Origin: an uncultured bacterium | GTDB lineage: Bacteria > Oederibacteriota > PGYV01 > Palsa-1178 | Length of the DNA: 64,000 nucleotides | NCBI GenBank assembly: GCA_937889595.1 | Contig: CALAOR010000077.1 | Location: forward strand, 124,001-188,000 | Direction of reading: 5' to 3' | Shown: piece by piece, positions 28,926 through 38,997 of the stretch | Layout of the letters: each line of letters opens with the position of its first letter | Position numbering within the stretch: the stretch's first letter is position 1 | Notes under the pieces: model-generated | What the model was told of the DNA's origin: nothing | The model's database searches: none | Seen by the model: the letters and a program-made list of their open reading frames with translations, nothing else | Position numbers and translations under genes: made by a program

Positions 28926-29558
28926 TCATTTCCAGGCGTAGCCTATATTAGCTCCCCATCTTGGTATAATCGGAGTATATGTAGCTAAAGTGCCTGCAAC
29001 TGTAGGGGCGCCTCCTCCTATACCGTATGCAATCCCGACTATGCAATCAACCACAAACCCGTTATGCCATATCCACCTGTACCCACCTTGTCCGCCTATG
29101 GTGACCGCAAAAGAAGTGCCGCTTTGTGTCGTTATATAATCATAACTGAAGGTCACGACCTGAAAACCTGCGGAAGGACCCGCAAACCAGCCGTTTAAAG
29201 CGTGTTTCTGAAAATACCAGTTGTATTCGCAGCTTGCCCCGATCGTATTGAAATTCCATCCCGGATAACCAAACCACTGGTCATAGACGTTAATTCCAAG
29301 CCCGTTTGTCTTTCCCATTGCCGTTTCATAGTGAACGTTCACCAGGCCAAAAATAAGGTCCAGCGGGTTTAATTCAATCAGATTCGTTTGATTCGCCCAA
29401 TCTGTAACGCCCTTACCTGATAAGGCATTTGCAAAAGAATCAGATGAATCTGATGAGTCCGTGGATGCTTTCGTGACCGTAGATTTTTTTGACTTTGCGG
29501 ACAACGGCACTGATAAAACAAAGATCAACACTGACAACAACACGATAATTTTTTTCAT
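28926..29558 (-). CDS. putative exported outer-membrane protein
   Basis: Signal peptide, Ser/Asp linker, beta-strand pattern. Confidence 0.7.
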   Translation of the reverse strand: MKKIIVLLSVLIFVLSVPLSAKSKKSTVTKASTDSSDSSDSFANALSGKGVTDWANQTNLIELNPLDLIFGLVNVHYETAMGKTNGLGINVYDQWFGYPGWNFNTIGASCEYNWYFQKHALNGWFAGPSAGFQVVTFSYDYITTQSGTSFAVTIGGQGGYRWIWHNGFVVDCIVGIAYGIGGGAPTVAGTLATYTPIIPRWGANIGYAWK

Positions 29559-29889
29559 TTTCCCGTTCCTCCTTAAATTTGACTAAATTACAACTATATT
29601 ACTTGCATATTATACATTTTGTCTTCCCCTTTAGTCAATAACAATTTTGATGCTATGCGCATAAATCCTTCCACAACCTGTTTCGTTAGAACAAAGGCCC
29701 AACCCTACCGTCAGTATAAACAAAACGTTACGGATAAAGATGCGCCTACACGGGCAAGCAAAAAGATACTATCGGGAAACCCTATAAAACCATGAAATTC
29801 TTAATCGTGTCCGGTGCGGATATTGTATGTAAGGCAGGATTAAAACACTGCGGCCTGCTGCGTATCAATTCATTCAAAAGGAAAAAAAA

Positions 29890-29950
29890 TACGGCTGGGT
29901 AATATAAGGGGTTGTGGATAGGGGTATCCATTGGGAGGTACCCAGCCGTA
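29890..29950 (-). terminator. structured element / terminator downstream of the SOD gene
   Basis: 12 bp perfect arms tacggctgggta/tacccagccgta, internal hairpin ggata-gggg-tatcc (29916-29929), T8 on the minus strand after the 3' arm. Confidence 0.6.
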
Positions 29951-30006
29951 ATTATATCCTGTTTTTGGCTTGATCAAACAGCCATTTAAATGAGCGTTTA
30001 ATAATA

Positions 30007-30597
30007 TTACTTTTTCGCATCCATATGGTTGTGCATGACGAATTCCCAGTTTATCAGGGTCCAGAACGCTTCTATATAATCAGCCCTTTTGTTGCGGTAA
30101 TCTATGTAATAGGCGTGTTCCCACACGTCCAAAACAAGCAATGGTTTTTTGCCTTCCACGAGCGGGTTTCCCGCGTTTTGCGAACTTATTATCGAAAGCG
30201 TCTCATTACCGTTATCCACCAGCCATACCCAGCCTGACCCGAAAAGTCCAAGTGCGGCCTCAGAAAACTTTGCCTTAAGCTCACCAAGCGACCCGAAGCT
30301 TTTGTTGATAAGCAGCATAAACCCTTCGTCAAGTTCAGGCTCCTGTTTGGCCCGTAAGCAGTTCCAGAAAAAAGAATGGTTCCAGTGCTGGGCAGCGTTG
30401 TTGTAAACCGGCCCTTTTGCTTTTTTGACTATAGCGTCCAGTTCCATTTTCTCAAATTCGGTGCCCTTTATAAGCTTGTTCAAATTCACAACGTAAGTGT
30501 TGTGATGCTTGCCATAATGATACTCAAACGTCTCCGCGGAAATAAGCGGTGCAAGCGCGTCCTTCTTATAAGGCAGTTCAGGCAGTTTATGTTCCAT
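30007..30597 (-). CDS. Fe/Mn superoxide dismutase
   Basis: HKLPELPYKKDALAPLISAETFEYHYGKHHNTYVVNLN; VLDVWEHAYYIDYRNKRADYIEAFW. Confidence 0.96.
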   Translation of the reverse strand: MEHKLPELPYKKDALAPLISAETFEYHYGKHHNTYVVNLNKLIKGTEFEKMELDAIVKKAKGPVYNNAAQHWNHSFFWNCLRAKQEPELDEGFMLLINKSFGSLGELKAKFSEAALGLFGSGWVWLVDNGNETLSIISSQNAGNPLVEGKKPLLVLDVWEHAYYIDYRNKRADYIEAFWTLINWEFVMHNHMDAKK

Positions 30598-30690
30598 TTC
30601 GGCCTCCTTTATTTTCTATAAATATACAATATGCCCGCCTTTTTATATAGAACGGGTTTCCACTTTTTCTTGACTTTTTTCAACTTCCCT

Positions 30691-31815
30691 TCACCAAAGA
30701 TAATCCAGCGGGTTCATGACGGCATTGCCCTTGAAAATCGAGAAATGCAGATGCGGCCCGGTTGTCCTGCCTGTGTTGCCTGATTTGGCTATGAGCGAGC
30801 CGGCTTTTACCGTCTGCCCTGAATGCACAAATATCCGGCTTAAATGGCCGTATAGCGTTGTATAACCGTTGGGATGGGCTATCTTCACATAATTCCCGTA
30901 ACCATTTGACCAGCCTGCTTCCAGCACCTTCCCTAGCGCGGCCGCGCCGACCCACGTTCCTATGGGCGCGCTTATATCCACGCCGTTATGGAATTTTGTG
31001 ACGCCCTGCAGGATTGGGTCGTGTCTTAACCCCTTTAAAGAAGTGTACCTGCCGGACAAAGGCGAACGGAAAAGATACCTTTTTTCATATATTTTGGCGA
31101 TATTTTCATTCAGTTCAGCCGGCATGGCATCAGGGATGAACAGCATGTCGCCGTGGGAAAGAAAAAAACCTATGTTGTTTGCGTCCTTTAAATCCTTTTC
31201 CCCGACCCCGAATGCGTCTGCTATAACTTTAAGGCTTTCACCTGCTTTAACCTGGTGCAAAACACCGGCCTCGCTGGGCACTATGATGACCTGATCTTTC
31301 CGGGCCATCATGTCCTTAAGTTCGGGGTTACAGCCGATGATCGTATCCACATCTATGTTGTTTTGTTTGGCAACCGTCCAGAAATTTTCTTTTAATTTGA
31401 TCTTATACAGCCTGAAATCAACAGCTTTGGCTTTTGACTTTTTCTTAAGATAACAAAGCGCGTATTCCTTGTCCTTTGAGCATACGCAGTCAAACGTATC
31501 ATTCATAAGCCTGATGCCGTTGTCATTCATTGAGGCCGTGACGTCCGGAGCATTGCCGGGTATTGAAGCTTTTGCGGGTCCGTAAGCCGCGATTTCCGCG
31601 GAATTAAAATATATGGCGGTAAAAACAGCCGCAACCGCGCAGCCCGCAATCAATGACAATATGAACAGGCGCTTCACGGACAGATGTTTCAATTCACCGG
31701 ATGCCTGTGTTTTAAATTCCTGGATAAAATCCATTTTGTTCCCTCCGTATGCCGTGTTTGTATATATATTTACCGGGAATGTAATTAAATTACAGAATAA
31801 CAACAGATAAAGCAA
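30691..31815 (-). CDS. LysM + M23 metallopeptidase family protein
   Basis: HQVKAGESLKVIADAFGV; FHNGVDISAPIGTWVGAAALGKV...GYGNYVKIAHPNGYTTLYGHLS...GNTGRTTGPHLHF. Confidence 0.94.
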   Translation of the reverse strand: MLYLLLFCNLITFPVNIYTNTAYGGNKMDFIQEFKTQASGELKHLSVKRLFILSLIAGCAVAAVFTAIYFNSAEIAAYGPAKASIPGNAPDVTASMNDNGIRLMNDTFDCVCSKDKEYALCYLKKKSKAKAVDFRLYKIKLKENFWTVAKQNNIDVDTIIGCNPELKDMMARKDQVIIVPSEAGVLHQVKAGESLKVIADAFGVGEKDLKDANNIGFFLSHGDMLFIPDAMPAELNENIAKIYEKRYLFRSPLSGRYTSLKGLRHDPILQGVTKFHNGVDISAPIGTWVGAAALGKVLEAGWSNGYGNYVKIAHPNGYTTLYGHLSRIFVHSGQTVKAGSLIAKSGNTGRTTGPHLHFSIFKGNAVMNPLDYLW

Positions 31816-31862
31816 TGTGTTTTTGTGAAGTTTTGTCCTGCTTATTCTGTTATATAAGAAAT

Positions 31863-32147
31863 CTACTCCAGAATAAAAGGAGGTGCGCGGGATGGGTATA
31901 GTTTTGTGTTATCGGAAGATATTGCACTATTAAATTTTGAGATTATAGCTGCAAAAACCGCAAGTACCCAAAATAACAAAGCCGCCGGGAGTATCGCGGC
32001 ATTTACAACATTCAGAAACGAGCATATCTCGCAGTTGTGTTCATGATGCCCGGTTGGGACATGATGATGTACCGCGGTAACGCCGGCCGCAAACAAAATA
32101 ACAGCTATGCACAAAAAAAGCGATATTTTCCTGAAATGTTTTTTCAT
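31863..32147 (-). CDS. small membrane protein with His/Cys cluster
   Basis: TM helix, VHHHVPTGHHEHNCEIC, TM helix. Confidence 0.6.
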   Translation of the reverse strand: MKKHFRKISLFLCIAVILFAAGVTAVHHHVPTGHHEHNCEICSFLNVVNAAILPAALLFWVLAVFAAIISKFNSAISSDNTKLYPSRAPPFILE

Positions 32148-32310
32148 TTGCCCTTCTTGTAATTTTATGTTTTGTATTATACAGCATCAGTATATTTTTG
32201 CAACATATGTTTTAAGACGATTGTCGTAAAAATAATATACCTTGACAGCCTCGCGGTTCTAAAATATAATCCATTTCAATTAAAATCATATATATCCCAA
32301 TGGAGACGCT

Positions 32311-33546
32311 ATGCATGGCAGCGACGAAGAAAGTAAATCACTGTTAAGAAACACGGGGTTTTTGCTTTTTCTCTCTTCCCGCACTTTTTCAACCCTTGCC
32401 TACCAGATGCTCGCCGTCGCGATCGGCTGGCACGCGTATTTTATCACCCATTCGGTGTTTTTCCTCGGGCTCATAGGCCTCTTCCAGTTCATGCCCATGT
32501 TCCTGCTGACCATACCTGTCGGCCATGTGGCTGATAAATTTAACCGCAGGTTAATAGCGTTATCCTGCCAGGTCATTGAAACTGTATTGGTTGCCGGCCT
32601 TGCAATTTCAACCATGACCGGACATACCGGAAAATATATTTTGCTCTGCGTAATAACCCTGCTTGCCGCTGCCCGCGCTTTTGAGGGGCCTTCAATGCAG
32701 GCGCTCATGCCCGCGCTTGTGGGCGAGGCGGCGTTTCCCAGGGCAGCCGCATGGTCTGCCGCGACTTTTCAGGCCGCGTCAATAATAGGTCCTGCCGCAG
32801 GCGGCATTTTATACGCGGCTAAACCCGAGGTTGTATATATTACGGCGGCTTTTATGCTTTTATCCTCGGCCGCTGTCCTTTGTTTTATAAAACATGAGCA
32901 TCGGTTAAGTCCAGCCGGGCCCATAACTTTAACCTCGCTTTTTGCCGGGATTCATTTCATATTTTCCAGGCCCGTCATACTCGGTTCTATTTCGCTTGAC
33001 CTTTTTGCCGTGCTTCTGGGCGGGGCCACGGCATTACTGCCTGTTTATGCCGATAAGATACTTTTTGTCGGGCCGCTGGGTCTCGGCATATTAAGGGCCG
33101 CTCCCGCTGCAGGGGCGTTGTTGATATCATTTTATCTTGCCCGCAGGCCGGTTAAGAAGAGAGCGGGCTATACAATGTTCACGGCTGTAGTTGTATTCGG
33201 CCTCTCTACCATAGTCTTTGCCTTATCAAGGTCATTCTGGCTTTCCCTTGCATCGCTGGTCATACTCGGCGCCGCGGATGTCTTCAGCGTCGTGATAAGG
33301 TCTTCTCTCGTGCAGATCGGGACGCCGGATAACATGCGCGGCAGGGTCAGCGCCGTCAATTCCCTGTTCATCGGCACCTCAAACCAGCTTGGGGAATTTG
33401 AATCAGGGGCAACCGCAGCATGGTTCGGTACAGTACCGGCGGTCCTTATAGGCGGCATAGGCACGCTGATAATCGCCGGATTATGGATGAAATTTTTTCC
33501 AAAATTGCTGAACCTTAAAACGCTTGACAAAAAATCACTTTCTTAA
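32311..33546 (+). CDS. MFS transporter
   Basis: 12-TM-like; PVGHVADKFNRRLIALSCQ, ARAFEGPSMQALMPALV. Confidence 0.92.
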   Translation: MHGSDEESKSLLRNTGFLLFLSSRTFSTLAYQMLAVAIGWHAYFITHSVFFLGLIGLFQFMPMFLLTIPVGHVADKFNRRLIALSCQVIETVLVAGLAISTMTGHTGKYILLCVITLLAAARAFEGPSMQALMPALVGEAAFPRAAAWSAATFQAASIIGPAAGGILYAAKPEVVYITAAFMLLSSAAVLCFIKHEHRLSPAGPITLTSLFAGIHFIFSRPVILGSISLDLFAVLLGGATALLPVYADKILFVGPLGLGILRAAPAAGALLISFYLARRPVKKRAGYTMFTAVVVFGLSTIVFALSRSFWLSLASLVILGAADVFSVVIRSSLVQIGTPDNMRGRVSAVNSLFIGTSNQLGEFESGATAAWFGTVPAVLIGGIGTLIIAGLWMKFFPKLLNLKTLDKKSLS

Positions 33547-33977
33547 TATCCCGTAATAACATCGTATATAAACCCCGTTATGGATGCCGCCAGGTACGCG
33601 GCTGCGGCGGTTATGCACATGGTTGCGAGAGGATTGTCGCGGTTGTTTTTCACCCTGAAAAAGGCATCCGAAACAATGTATGCCGTGATGGCGGCCGCTG
33701 AACCGGCGATCACCACGACCGTTTCTTTATTGTTTTTGCGCACTGCTTCCCTTTTCTTGATTTCCAGCCTGGTCAGCCTTTTCGCGCGGACCACAATTGT
33801 ATCAGCATCAAAAAACGTTTCCTGCCTGGTTTGTATAACCTTGTTTTCATAATTATAAACCTGATTATCCGGCTTTTTCCCGGCCGAAGCGCAGCCGGAC
33901 ATAAAAAAAATAAGACAAATAAGAACAACAATTATACAGCGCACATCCTGCCCTGCCTTACGCATGTTGATTTTCAC
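33543..33977 (-). CDS. small lipoprotein with TonB-box-like motif
   Basis: Lipobox-like FFMSGCASAG; FDADTIVVRAKR; two hydrophobic segments. Confidence 0.7.
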   Translation of the reverse strand: MKINMRKAGQDVRCIIVVLICLIFFMSGCASAGKKPDNQVYNYENKVIQTRQETFFDADTIVVRAKRLTRLEIKKREAVRKNNKETVVVIAGSAAAITAYIVSDAFFRVKNNRDNPLATMCITAAAAYLAASITGFIYDVITGY

Positions 33978-34009
33978 TCCTTAAATTTATTATAACGCTC
34001 TATGCCCTG

Positions 34010-36295
34010 TTAAAAATCAGCTTCAATACCCAGGTAAGGCAATAACGGCAGATTATTTATTACCTGCGATGTTGTATAGTCATTTGAATATATTATCTGG
34101 TCCGGATTTGACCTGTTCAACACATTGAGTATTTCCAGGTAGAGGTTCAGTTTCCAGCCCTCAAAACGGAACGCATAATCAGTCCGTATATCCAACCTAA
34201 GGTAATCGCCAAGCCGCTTTTCGTAACTATCCGAAAATAACCCGTGCCAGTCGCCATTTACATCCATGTAACCGGACAGTAGTTTTTTTACAAGCGGGCC
34301 GGTGTTGTAATGAAGCTTGGCGCCTACGGACCATGCGGGCGTAAAATTATAACTCGCCACCGCAGTCAATATATTTGTCTGGTCATACTGGTATGCTTCC
34401 CATTTGCCGGACGCGGGCGTCAGCCGTTCTGATTTTGACAGCGCATATGATACCCATCCGAAGAACTTTTCCCCGTAATCCGCGTTTAAGTAGAACTCAA
34501 CGCCTTTTGCGCTGCCTGACCCGGAATTATCATACAGCCTCAAGTTGTTTGCATCTATAACCATGTTTGTATAATACTTGTAATACGCGTCAAGCCTTAC
34601 TGAAATTTCCTTGTTGAGTTTCCGTTCGACGCTGATTGCAGTATGCTGTGCCAGATTGGGCGTGAGGCCCGGATTTCCGAACTCATCGTTAAGCTGTATG
34701 TCGGTCGGAAACTGGCTGTAGCCTCCCCATGCAGCCTTCCATACGGTCAGCTCGTCGCTCTGCCACGAAAGACAAAACCTCGGCAGCGTCGTGTCGCGCA
34801 CGACCATATCATCCTTGTCATAGCGGATCCCGGCGGTAAGATCAAGGCCCGCAAGAAGGCGCAGCCTGTCCTGCATGTAACCACCGCGCACATAGTGCCA
34901 TCCGTTAACGTATGTTGACGCGGAATTACGCGTATGATGGACAATATCATAAGCAAGCGTAACGTCAGCGCCGTCATGTATCCTTTCGATATCCGCGCCC
35001 AGGCCTAATTCATTGCCTATGCCGAACAACTCACCCGCGTTCCATTCGCATTCCTCTTTCATTCCGAAATTTTCCTGGCTGATATTTATGTTAAAATCCC
35101 TGCCGACAATTTCTTTTTCAAACATGTTATAGTAGTACGCCGTCAGTTTCGACGTGAAACCCGCGAGAGAAGTGTTTGTCCAGCTGAAACCGCCTGTAAA
35201 AGCCCCGTTGTCCATGCTGAATCCTCCTGAGTACGCGGTGTTGGATACAGTTGCGGGATCTATGGTAAGCTTAAGCATATCGTCATTTGCCAGCGCTATT
35301 CCTTTAAAATGGTTGTCTTTCCCCAGTGTAAAATCAATTGAACCGCCTATATCCCAGAAATAAGGCAGGGCTGTAAGCCCGTGAGACTGTAGCATCTTTC
35401 CGACAATTAAGTCTATATAACTTCTCCTCCCATATATGGCTATTGAAGCGTCACCAAGACCGAGCGGCGACTCTAACAATGCCTGGGAAGTTATCAGGCT
35501 TATGTCAGCTTCGGTGTGGAACCTGTCTTTGGCGCCCGGGCGGGTTTTGGCGTCAAGCACGGAGCCCATGACATTACCCCATTGGGCCCCGAATCCCGCC
35601 GTGTTTAGGTCGACCGAAGACAGCAGTTCAGAATACACAGTGGAAAGAATGCCTCCAAAGTGGAACGGGAACGGCCATGGTATGCTGTCAAGTAGGTACA
35701 GGTTGTCCCCCGGCCCCCCGCCCTGCACAGCGAGCCCGCTTGAATAATCGCTCAAAGCGGCAACCCCGGGCAGGGATTGCACGGCGCGCAGGGCATCGCC
35801 TGCCGTGCCCGGAATTTTTTTCATATCTTCCCGCTTTATAGATGTTTTTATAACTTCATTCTTGTCCCTTTTGGCCCGCACAACCACGGCATCGGACACA
35901 AAATCCACCTTATCAAGATACACATCCCGCCTTATTTCTTCGTCCGGTTCCGCAGTAACCTTAAAGATCCTGGCATCAAACCCGAACGCGGAAAACCGTA
36001 TATAGCTTAAACCCGGTTTAATCTCAAAATTATAAGAGCCGTCGGCCGCGCTTAATGCTCCGCCTGTGACCGTATTTTCATTCAAATCTATAACAGCGCC
36101 TTCAAGCGCGTCCGAACTGCCCAGCACCATTACTTTACCTCTTATAAATGCTTTTGCGGGCCCCGTGACAGGCTGGTATGCGGTATCAGCCGCTATTGCA
36201 GAGCCTGACATTATTAACAGGTGAAAAATTACAGCAATTATCAAATACGAATTTAACTTTTTCATTTTCCGTCCTTTCACGTCAGTGGAGTTCAA
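34010..36295 (-). CDS. TonB-dependent receptor with CarboxypepD-reg-like N-terminal domain
   Basis: VSDAVVVRAKRDKNEVIKTS, ALRAVQSLPGVAALSDYSSGLAVQGGGPGDNLYLLDSIP plug; C-terminal barrel ending LGIEADF. Confidence 0.94.
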   Translation of the reverse strand: MNSTDVKGRKMKKLNSYLIIAVIFHLLIMSGSAIAADTAYQPVTGPAKAFIRGKVMVLGSSDALEGAVIDLNENTVTGGALSAADGSYNFEIKPGLSYIRFSAFGFDARIFKVTAEPDEEIRRDVYLDKVDFVSDAVVVRAKRDKNEVIKTSIKREDMKKIPGTAGDALRAVQSLPGVAALSDYSSGLAVQGGGPGDNLYLLDSIPWPFPFHFGGILSTVYSELLSSVDLNTAGFGAQWGNVMGSVLDAKTRPGAKDRFHTEADISLITSQALLESPLGLGDASIAIYGRRSYIDLIVGKMLQSHGLTALPYFWDIGGSIDFTLGKDNHFKGIALANDDMLKLTIDPATVSNTAYSGGFSMDNGAFTGGFSWTNTSLAGFTSKLTAYYYNMFEKEIVGRDFNINISQENFGMKEECEWNAGELFGIGNELGLGADIERIHDGADVTLAYDIVHHTRNSASTYVNGWHYVRGGYMQDRLRLLAGLDLTAGIRYDKDDMVVRDTTLPRFCLSWQSDELTVWKAAWGGYSQFPTDIQLNDEFGNPGLTPNLAQHTAISVERKLNKEISVRLDAYYKYYTNMVIDANNLRLYDNSGSGSAKGVEFYLNADYGEKFFGWVSYALSKSERLTPASGKWEAYQYDQTNILTAVASYNFTPAWSVGAKLHYNTGPLVKKLLSGYMDVNGDWHGLFSDSYEKRLGDYLRLDIRTDYAFRFEGWKLNLYLEILNVLNRSNPDQIIYSNDYTTSQVINNLPLLPYLGIEADF

Positions 36296-36896
36296 ATACT
36301 ATCGGGATTGCCATATGCACGGCAATGGGCCTGCCTGATCTGTCGAGAGCCGGTTCAAACCTGGCATTTTTTAGCTTATCAATAACTACGGCTGAAAACC
36401 TGTCATTGCTGGATTTTATGACACGGGCGTCGCGGACCATACCTGCTGCGTCTATGAAAATTTCCACTTTTACCACGCCTTCCACTCCCTGTGCCCTTGC
36501 TTCCTTCGGATAATCACTCTCGGTTATCAGCCCCTCAACCCATACCGGCCTCCTGGACGTGGAGCCCGCATTTGCCCAGTCTAACGGATTTTCCGGGCAT
36601 GGAGGAGGGCAATGTGAAACAACCGGTTCTTCTGCAGCCGCCGCGGTTGCGGTGATTTTTACAGGAATTACGGCCAATTTATTTACCGCGCTATAATACC
36701 ATTCCTGGTTTATTATTTCAGGCTGTATTGCTTTATTTACTGCCTTTGAAGGCCTGAGCATCAGGGTTGAGCTGCTTAGATCTATATCAATGGCCGAATA
36801 ACTGGAATTTTTCCACCAGATTATCATGTAATAACCCGCCAGGAAAATAAAAACATGCATCAATATGGACGCTACAAAACCTTTTATAACCCTCAT
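36282..36896 (-). CDS. TonB family energy transducer
   Basis: Single N-terminal TM; PKEARAQGVEGVVKVEIFIDAAGMVRDARVIKSS. Confidence 0.93.
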   Translation of the reverse strand: MRVIKGFVASILMHVFIFLAGYYMIIWWKNSSYSAIDIDLSSSTLMLRPSKAVNKAIQPEIINQEWYYSAVNKLAVIPVKITATAAAAEEPVVSHCPPPCPENPLDWANAGSTSRRPVWVEGLITESDYPKEARAQGVEGVVKVEIFIDAAGMVRDARVIKSSNDRFSAVVIDKLKNARFEPALDRSGRPIAVHMAIPIVFELH

Positions 36897-37291
36897 TTTC
36901 TTTCCATTGCCAGCGCGACTTTCCTGACACCCGCCAGTTTTATCGCCTCAAGAACCTCCGCGACCTTGTAGTAAGGCAGGTCCTTTTCCGCTTTCATCAG
37001 CACTTTCTCGTCCGGATATATCCTGACCTCCTTTGCCAGCGCAACACGGAGCTCCTCCAGGGACACGTTTTTTCTCATCAACTTCAGGGTTCCGTCTTTG
37101 CCGAGCGTGACGGTCAATGCCGGAGTCGGCGCGTTTTCTTTGGAGGCGCTTTTAGGCAAATTTACTTCCATGGCCCTCTCGCTTACAAATGTGGCCGTGA
37201 CCATGAAAATAATAAGCAGCACCAGTGTAATGTCCACAAGGGGCGTAACGTTAATACCCGAAACGATCATTTGCTCGTCATCAAACTTCAT
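36893..37291 (-). CDS. ExbD/TolR family protein
   Basis: INVTPLVDITLVLLIIFMVTATFV. Confidence 0.95.
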   Translation of the reverse strand: MKFDDEQMIVSGINVTPLVDITLVLLIIFMVTATFVSERAMEVNLPKSASKENAPTPALTVTLGKDGTLKLMRKNVSLEELRVALAKEVRIYPDEKVLMKAEKDLPYYKVAEVLEAIKLAGVRKVALAMERK

Positions 37292-37293
37292 GT

Positions 37294-37917
37294 TTATTTC
37301 CTCTTTTCTTTAAGGTATGCCATGACAATATGCGACAGGCTTTCGCTGTTTGACTGCACCTGTTTTAACTGCGACGCGAAATAATTGTTCGCGACCACGG
37401 CTGGTATGGCGACAAAAATGCCGAGCGCAGTGGCGATAAGCGCGGAAGATATACCCGACATGACAACCGCTATGCCGGACTGACCCGTAATCGCGAGGTC
37501 ATTGAAGGCTTTGATAATGCCCAGAACCGTGCCGAACAGCCCTATGAAAGGCGCGTTATTGCCCAGCGTCGCAAGTATCACAAGGTTTTTTTCCAGCAGG
37601 AGCCTTTCCCTTATCCAACGGGATGTCATGACTTCTTCAACGGATGCCGGACCCTTTTTGATACTGTTCAGTCCCTCCAGAGCAACCTTAGCTTCTATCC
37701 TGGACGACGCCCCTGCAAGTTTAACAGCCGCCTTTATATCGCCTTTTTTCAGGTTATTTGCGAAGCTGTCCATAAAAACAGACACATCGCCCTTATTGAC
37801 CCGGTATACCAGCCAGCGCTCCACCATGACCGCCACGCTTACCACGCTCGCAAGGATAAGAAAATACAGCACCCACACATCACCGACAAGAGCCAGATTC
37901 TTGAATACTTCCGCCAT
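37294..37917 (-). CDS. ExbB/TolQ/MotA family proton channel
   Basis: NNAPFIGLFGTVLGIIKAFNDLA; GISSALIATALGIFVAIPAVVANNYF. Confidence 0.95.
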   Translation of the reverse strand: MAEVFKNLALVGDVWVLYFLILASVVSVAVMVERWLVYRVNKGDVSVFMDSFANNLKKGDIKAAVKLAGASSRIEAKVALEGLNSIKKGPASVEEVMTSRWIRERLLLEKNLVILATLGNNAPFIGLFGTVLGIIKAFNDLAITGQSGIAVVMSGISSALIATALGIFVAIPAVVANNYFASQLKQVQSNSESLSHIVMAYLKEKRK

Positions 37918-37946
37918 GTTTGCCTCCTAATTTAAACTGTTTTTTT

Positions 37947-38549
37947 TCAGGAATATTTGTTCGTGCGCCTTAAATAGAACAGGAAACTTATAAGATGCCA
38001 GGCTATCATAAGCGCGATCAAACTCTGCTTGGATATTGGAATATCCCAGTTGGAAAATATCTTGTACGCGTCTTCCGGCCTGACGGCCGGTTTATTGTCC
38101 GTAAGGGCAATACCGAATCCAATGGTTAAAGTTTTATGTTTTCCTTCCACCCATTTTTCAGGTGGCAGTTTGTCAACGGTAACATTTATGGAATAAAAGA
38201 AAAGCAAACAGACCATTAACGAAAGCGTGGAGATATAAGCATACCTTCCGGCTTTATCAATAGCTCGGCTTTCCCTTTCATCCCGTTCTTTTATGCCCGC
38301 AAGCCTTGCCGCGGCTGCAAAAAAACTGCTGCGCATATCCTGATAAAGCAAAAGTTCCGCAAGGACAAAAATAAGCACAACAAACCATGAAATAAGGATC
38401 CAGGTCAGGATGTCCGTAACAACAGATAAGCCCTTAACCTGTCGTACTATTGCCTGTAAACCAGGGATCATACCACAGGCAAACAACAGCAATATGAATG
38501 GGACGGCAAATATCAGGTACTTTAAAAGGAACTTATTGATCTTTTGCAT
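37947..38549 (-). CDS. membrane protein (DUF2178-like character)
   Basis: Four TM helices; [22 protein letters not shown]; overlaps XRE regulator. Confidence 0.65.
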   Translation of the reverse strand: MQKINKFLLKYLIFAVPFILLLFACGMIPGLQAIVRQVKGLSVVTDILTWILISWFVVLIFVLAELLLYQDMRSSFFAAAARLAGIKERDERESRAIDKAGRYAYISTLSLMVCLLFFYSINVTVDKLPPEKWVEGKHKTLTIGFGIALTDNKPAVRPEDAYKIFSNWDIPISKQSLIALMIAWHLISFLFYLRRTNKYS

Positions 38550-38775
38550 CGCTTCCCCCTTCGATTTGAAAAATAGAATTTATATCAGTATTAAAATATT
38601 TTGCCAGCCTGAAAGCCAGCTCAAGCGAAGGGTTATAATCACCGCCCTCGATTGCAATTATGGTTCCCCTGGTTACATCTATGGCTTTGGCAAGTTCTTC
38701 CTGTGACAGCCTTTTTTCAGCCCTTAATACATGTAAACGGCTGATTATCTTAAGCTTAGGTTCCATTTTAGACAT
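38533..38775 (-). CDS. XRE-family HTH regulator
   Basis: [45 protein letters not shown]; likely start MSKMEPK (ORF track 38796). Confidence 0.92.
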   Translation of the reverse strand: MSKMEPKLKIISRLHVLRAEKRLSQEELAKAIDVTRGTIIAIEGGDYNPSLELAFRLAKYFNTDINSIFQIEGGSDAKDQ

Positions 38776-38899
38776 TACCAAACCTCCTTCCAGCAAATAA
38801 CGACATATAAATCATACTTTATGTATAGTTTATACTACATTTGATATAATAAGTCAATAATTAAATTATGTACCTACATTTTTGATTATATAATTCACA

Positions 38900-38923
38900 T
38901 TCGTATAATTTATATTATACGAA
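38900..38923. promoter_or_regulatory. perfect inverted repeat, candidate operator
   Basis: ttcgtataat-ttat-attatacgaa. Confidence 0.5.
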
Positions 38924-38997
38924 CTGGATTGACATGGCGAGTACAACCCTATATTATTATACCTGATAAATATCCATGCCACATCGTTTTTAAATGT

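Noticed and set aside
36282-37917. TonB-ExbD-ExbB cluster as a novel system
   Set aside because: Standard energy-transduction genes with canonical motifs next to a TonB-dependent receptor.
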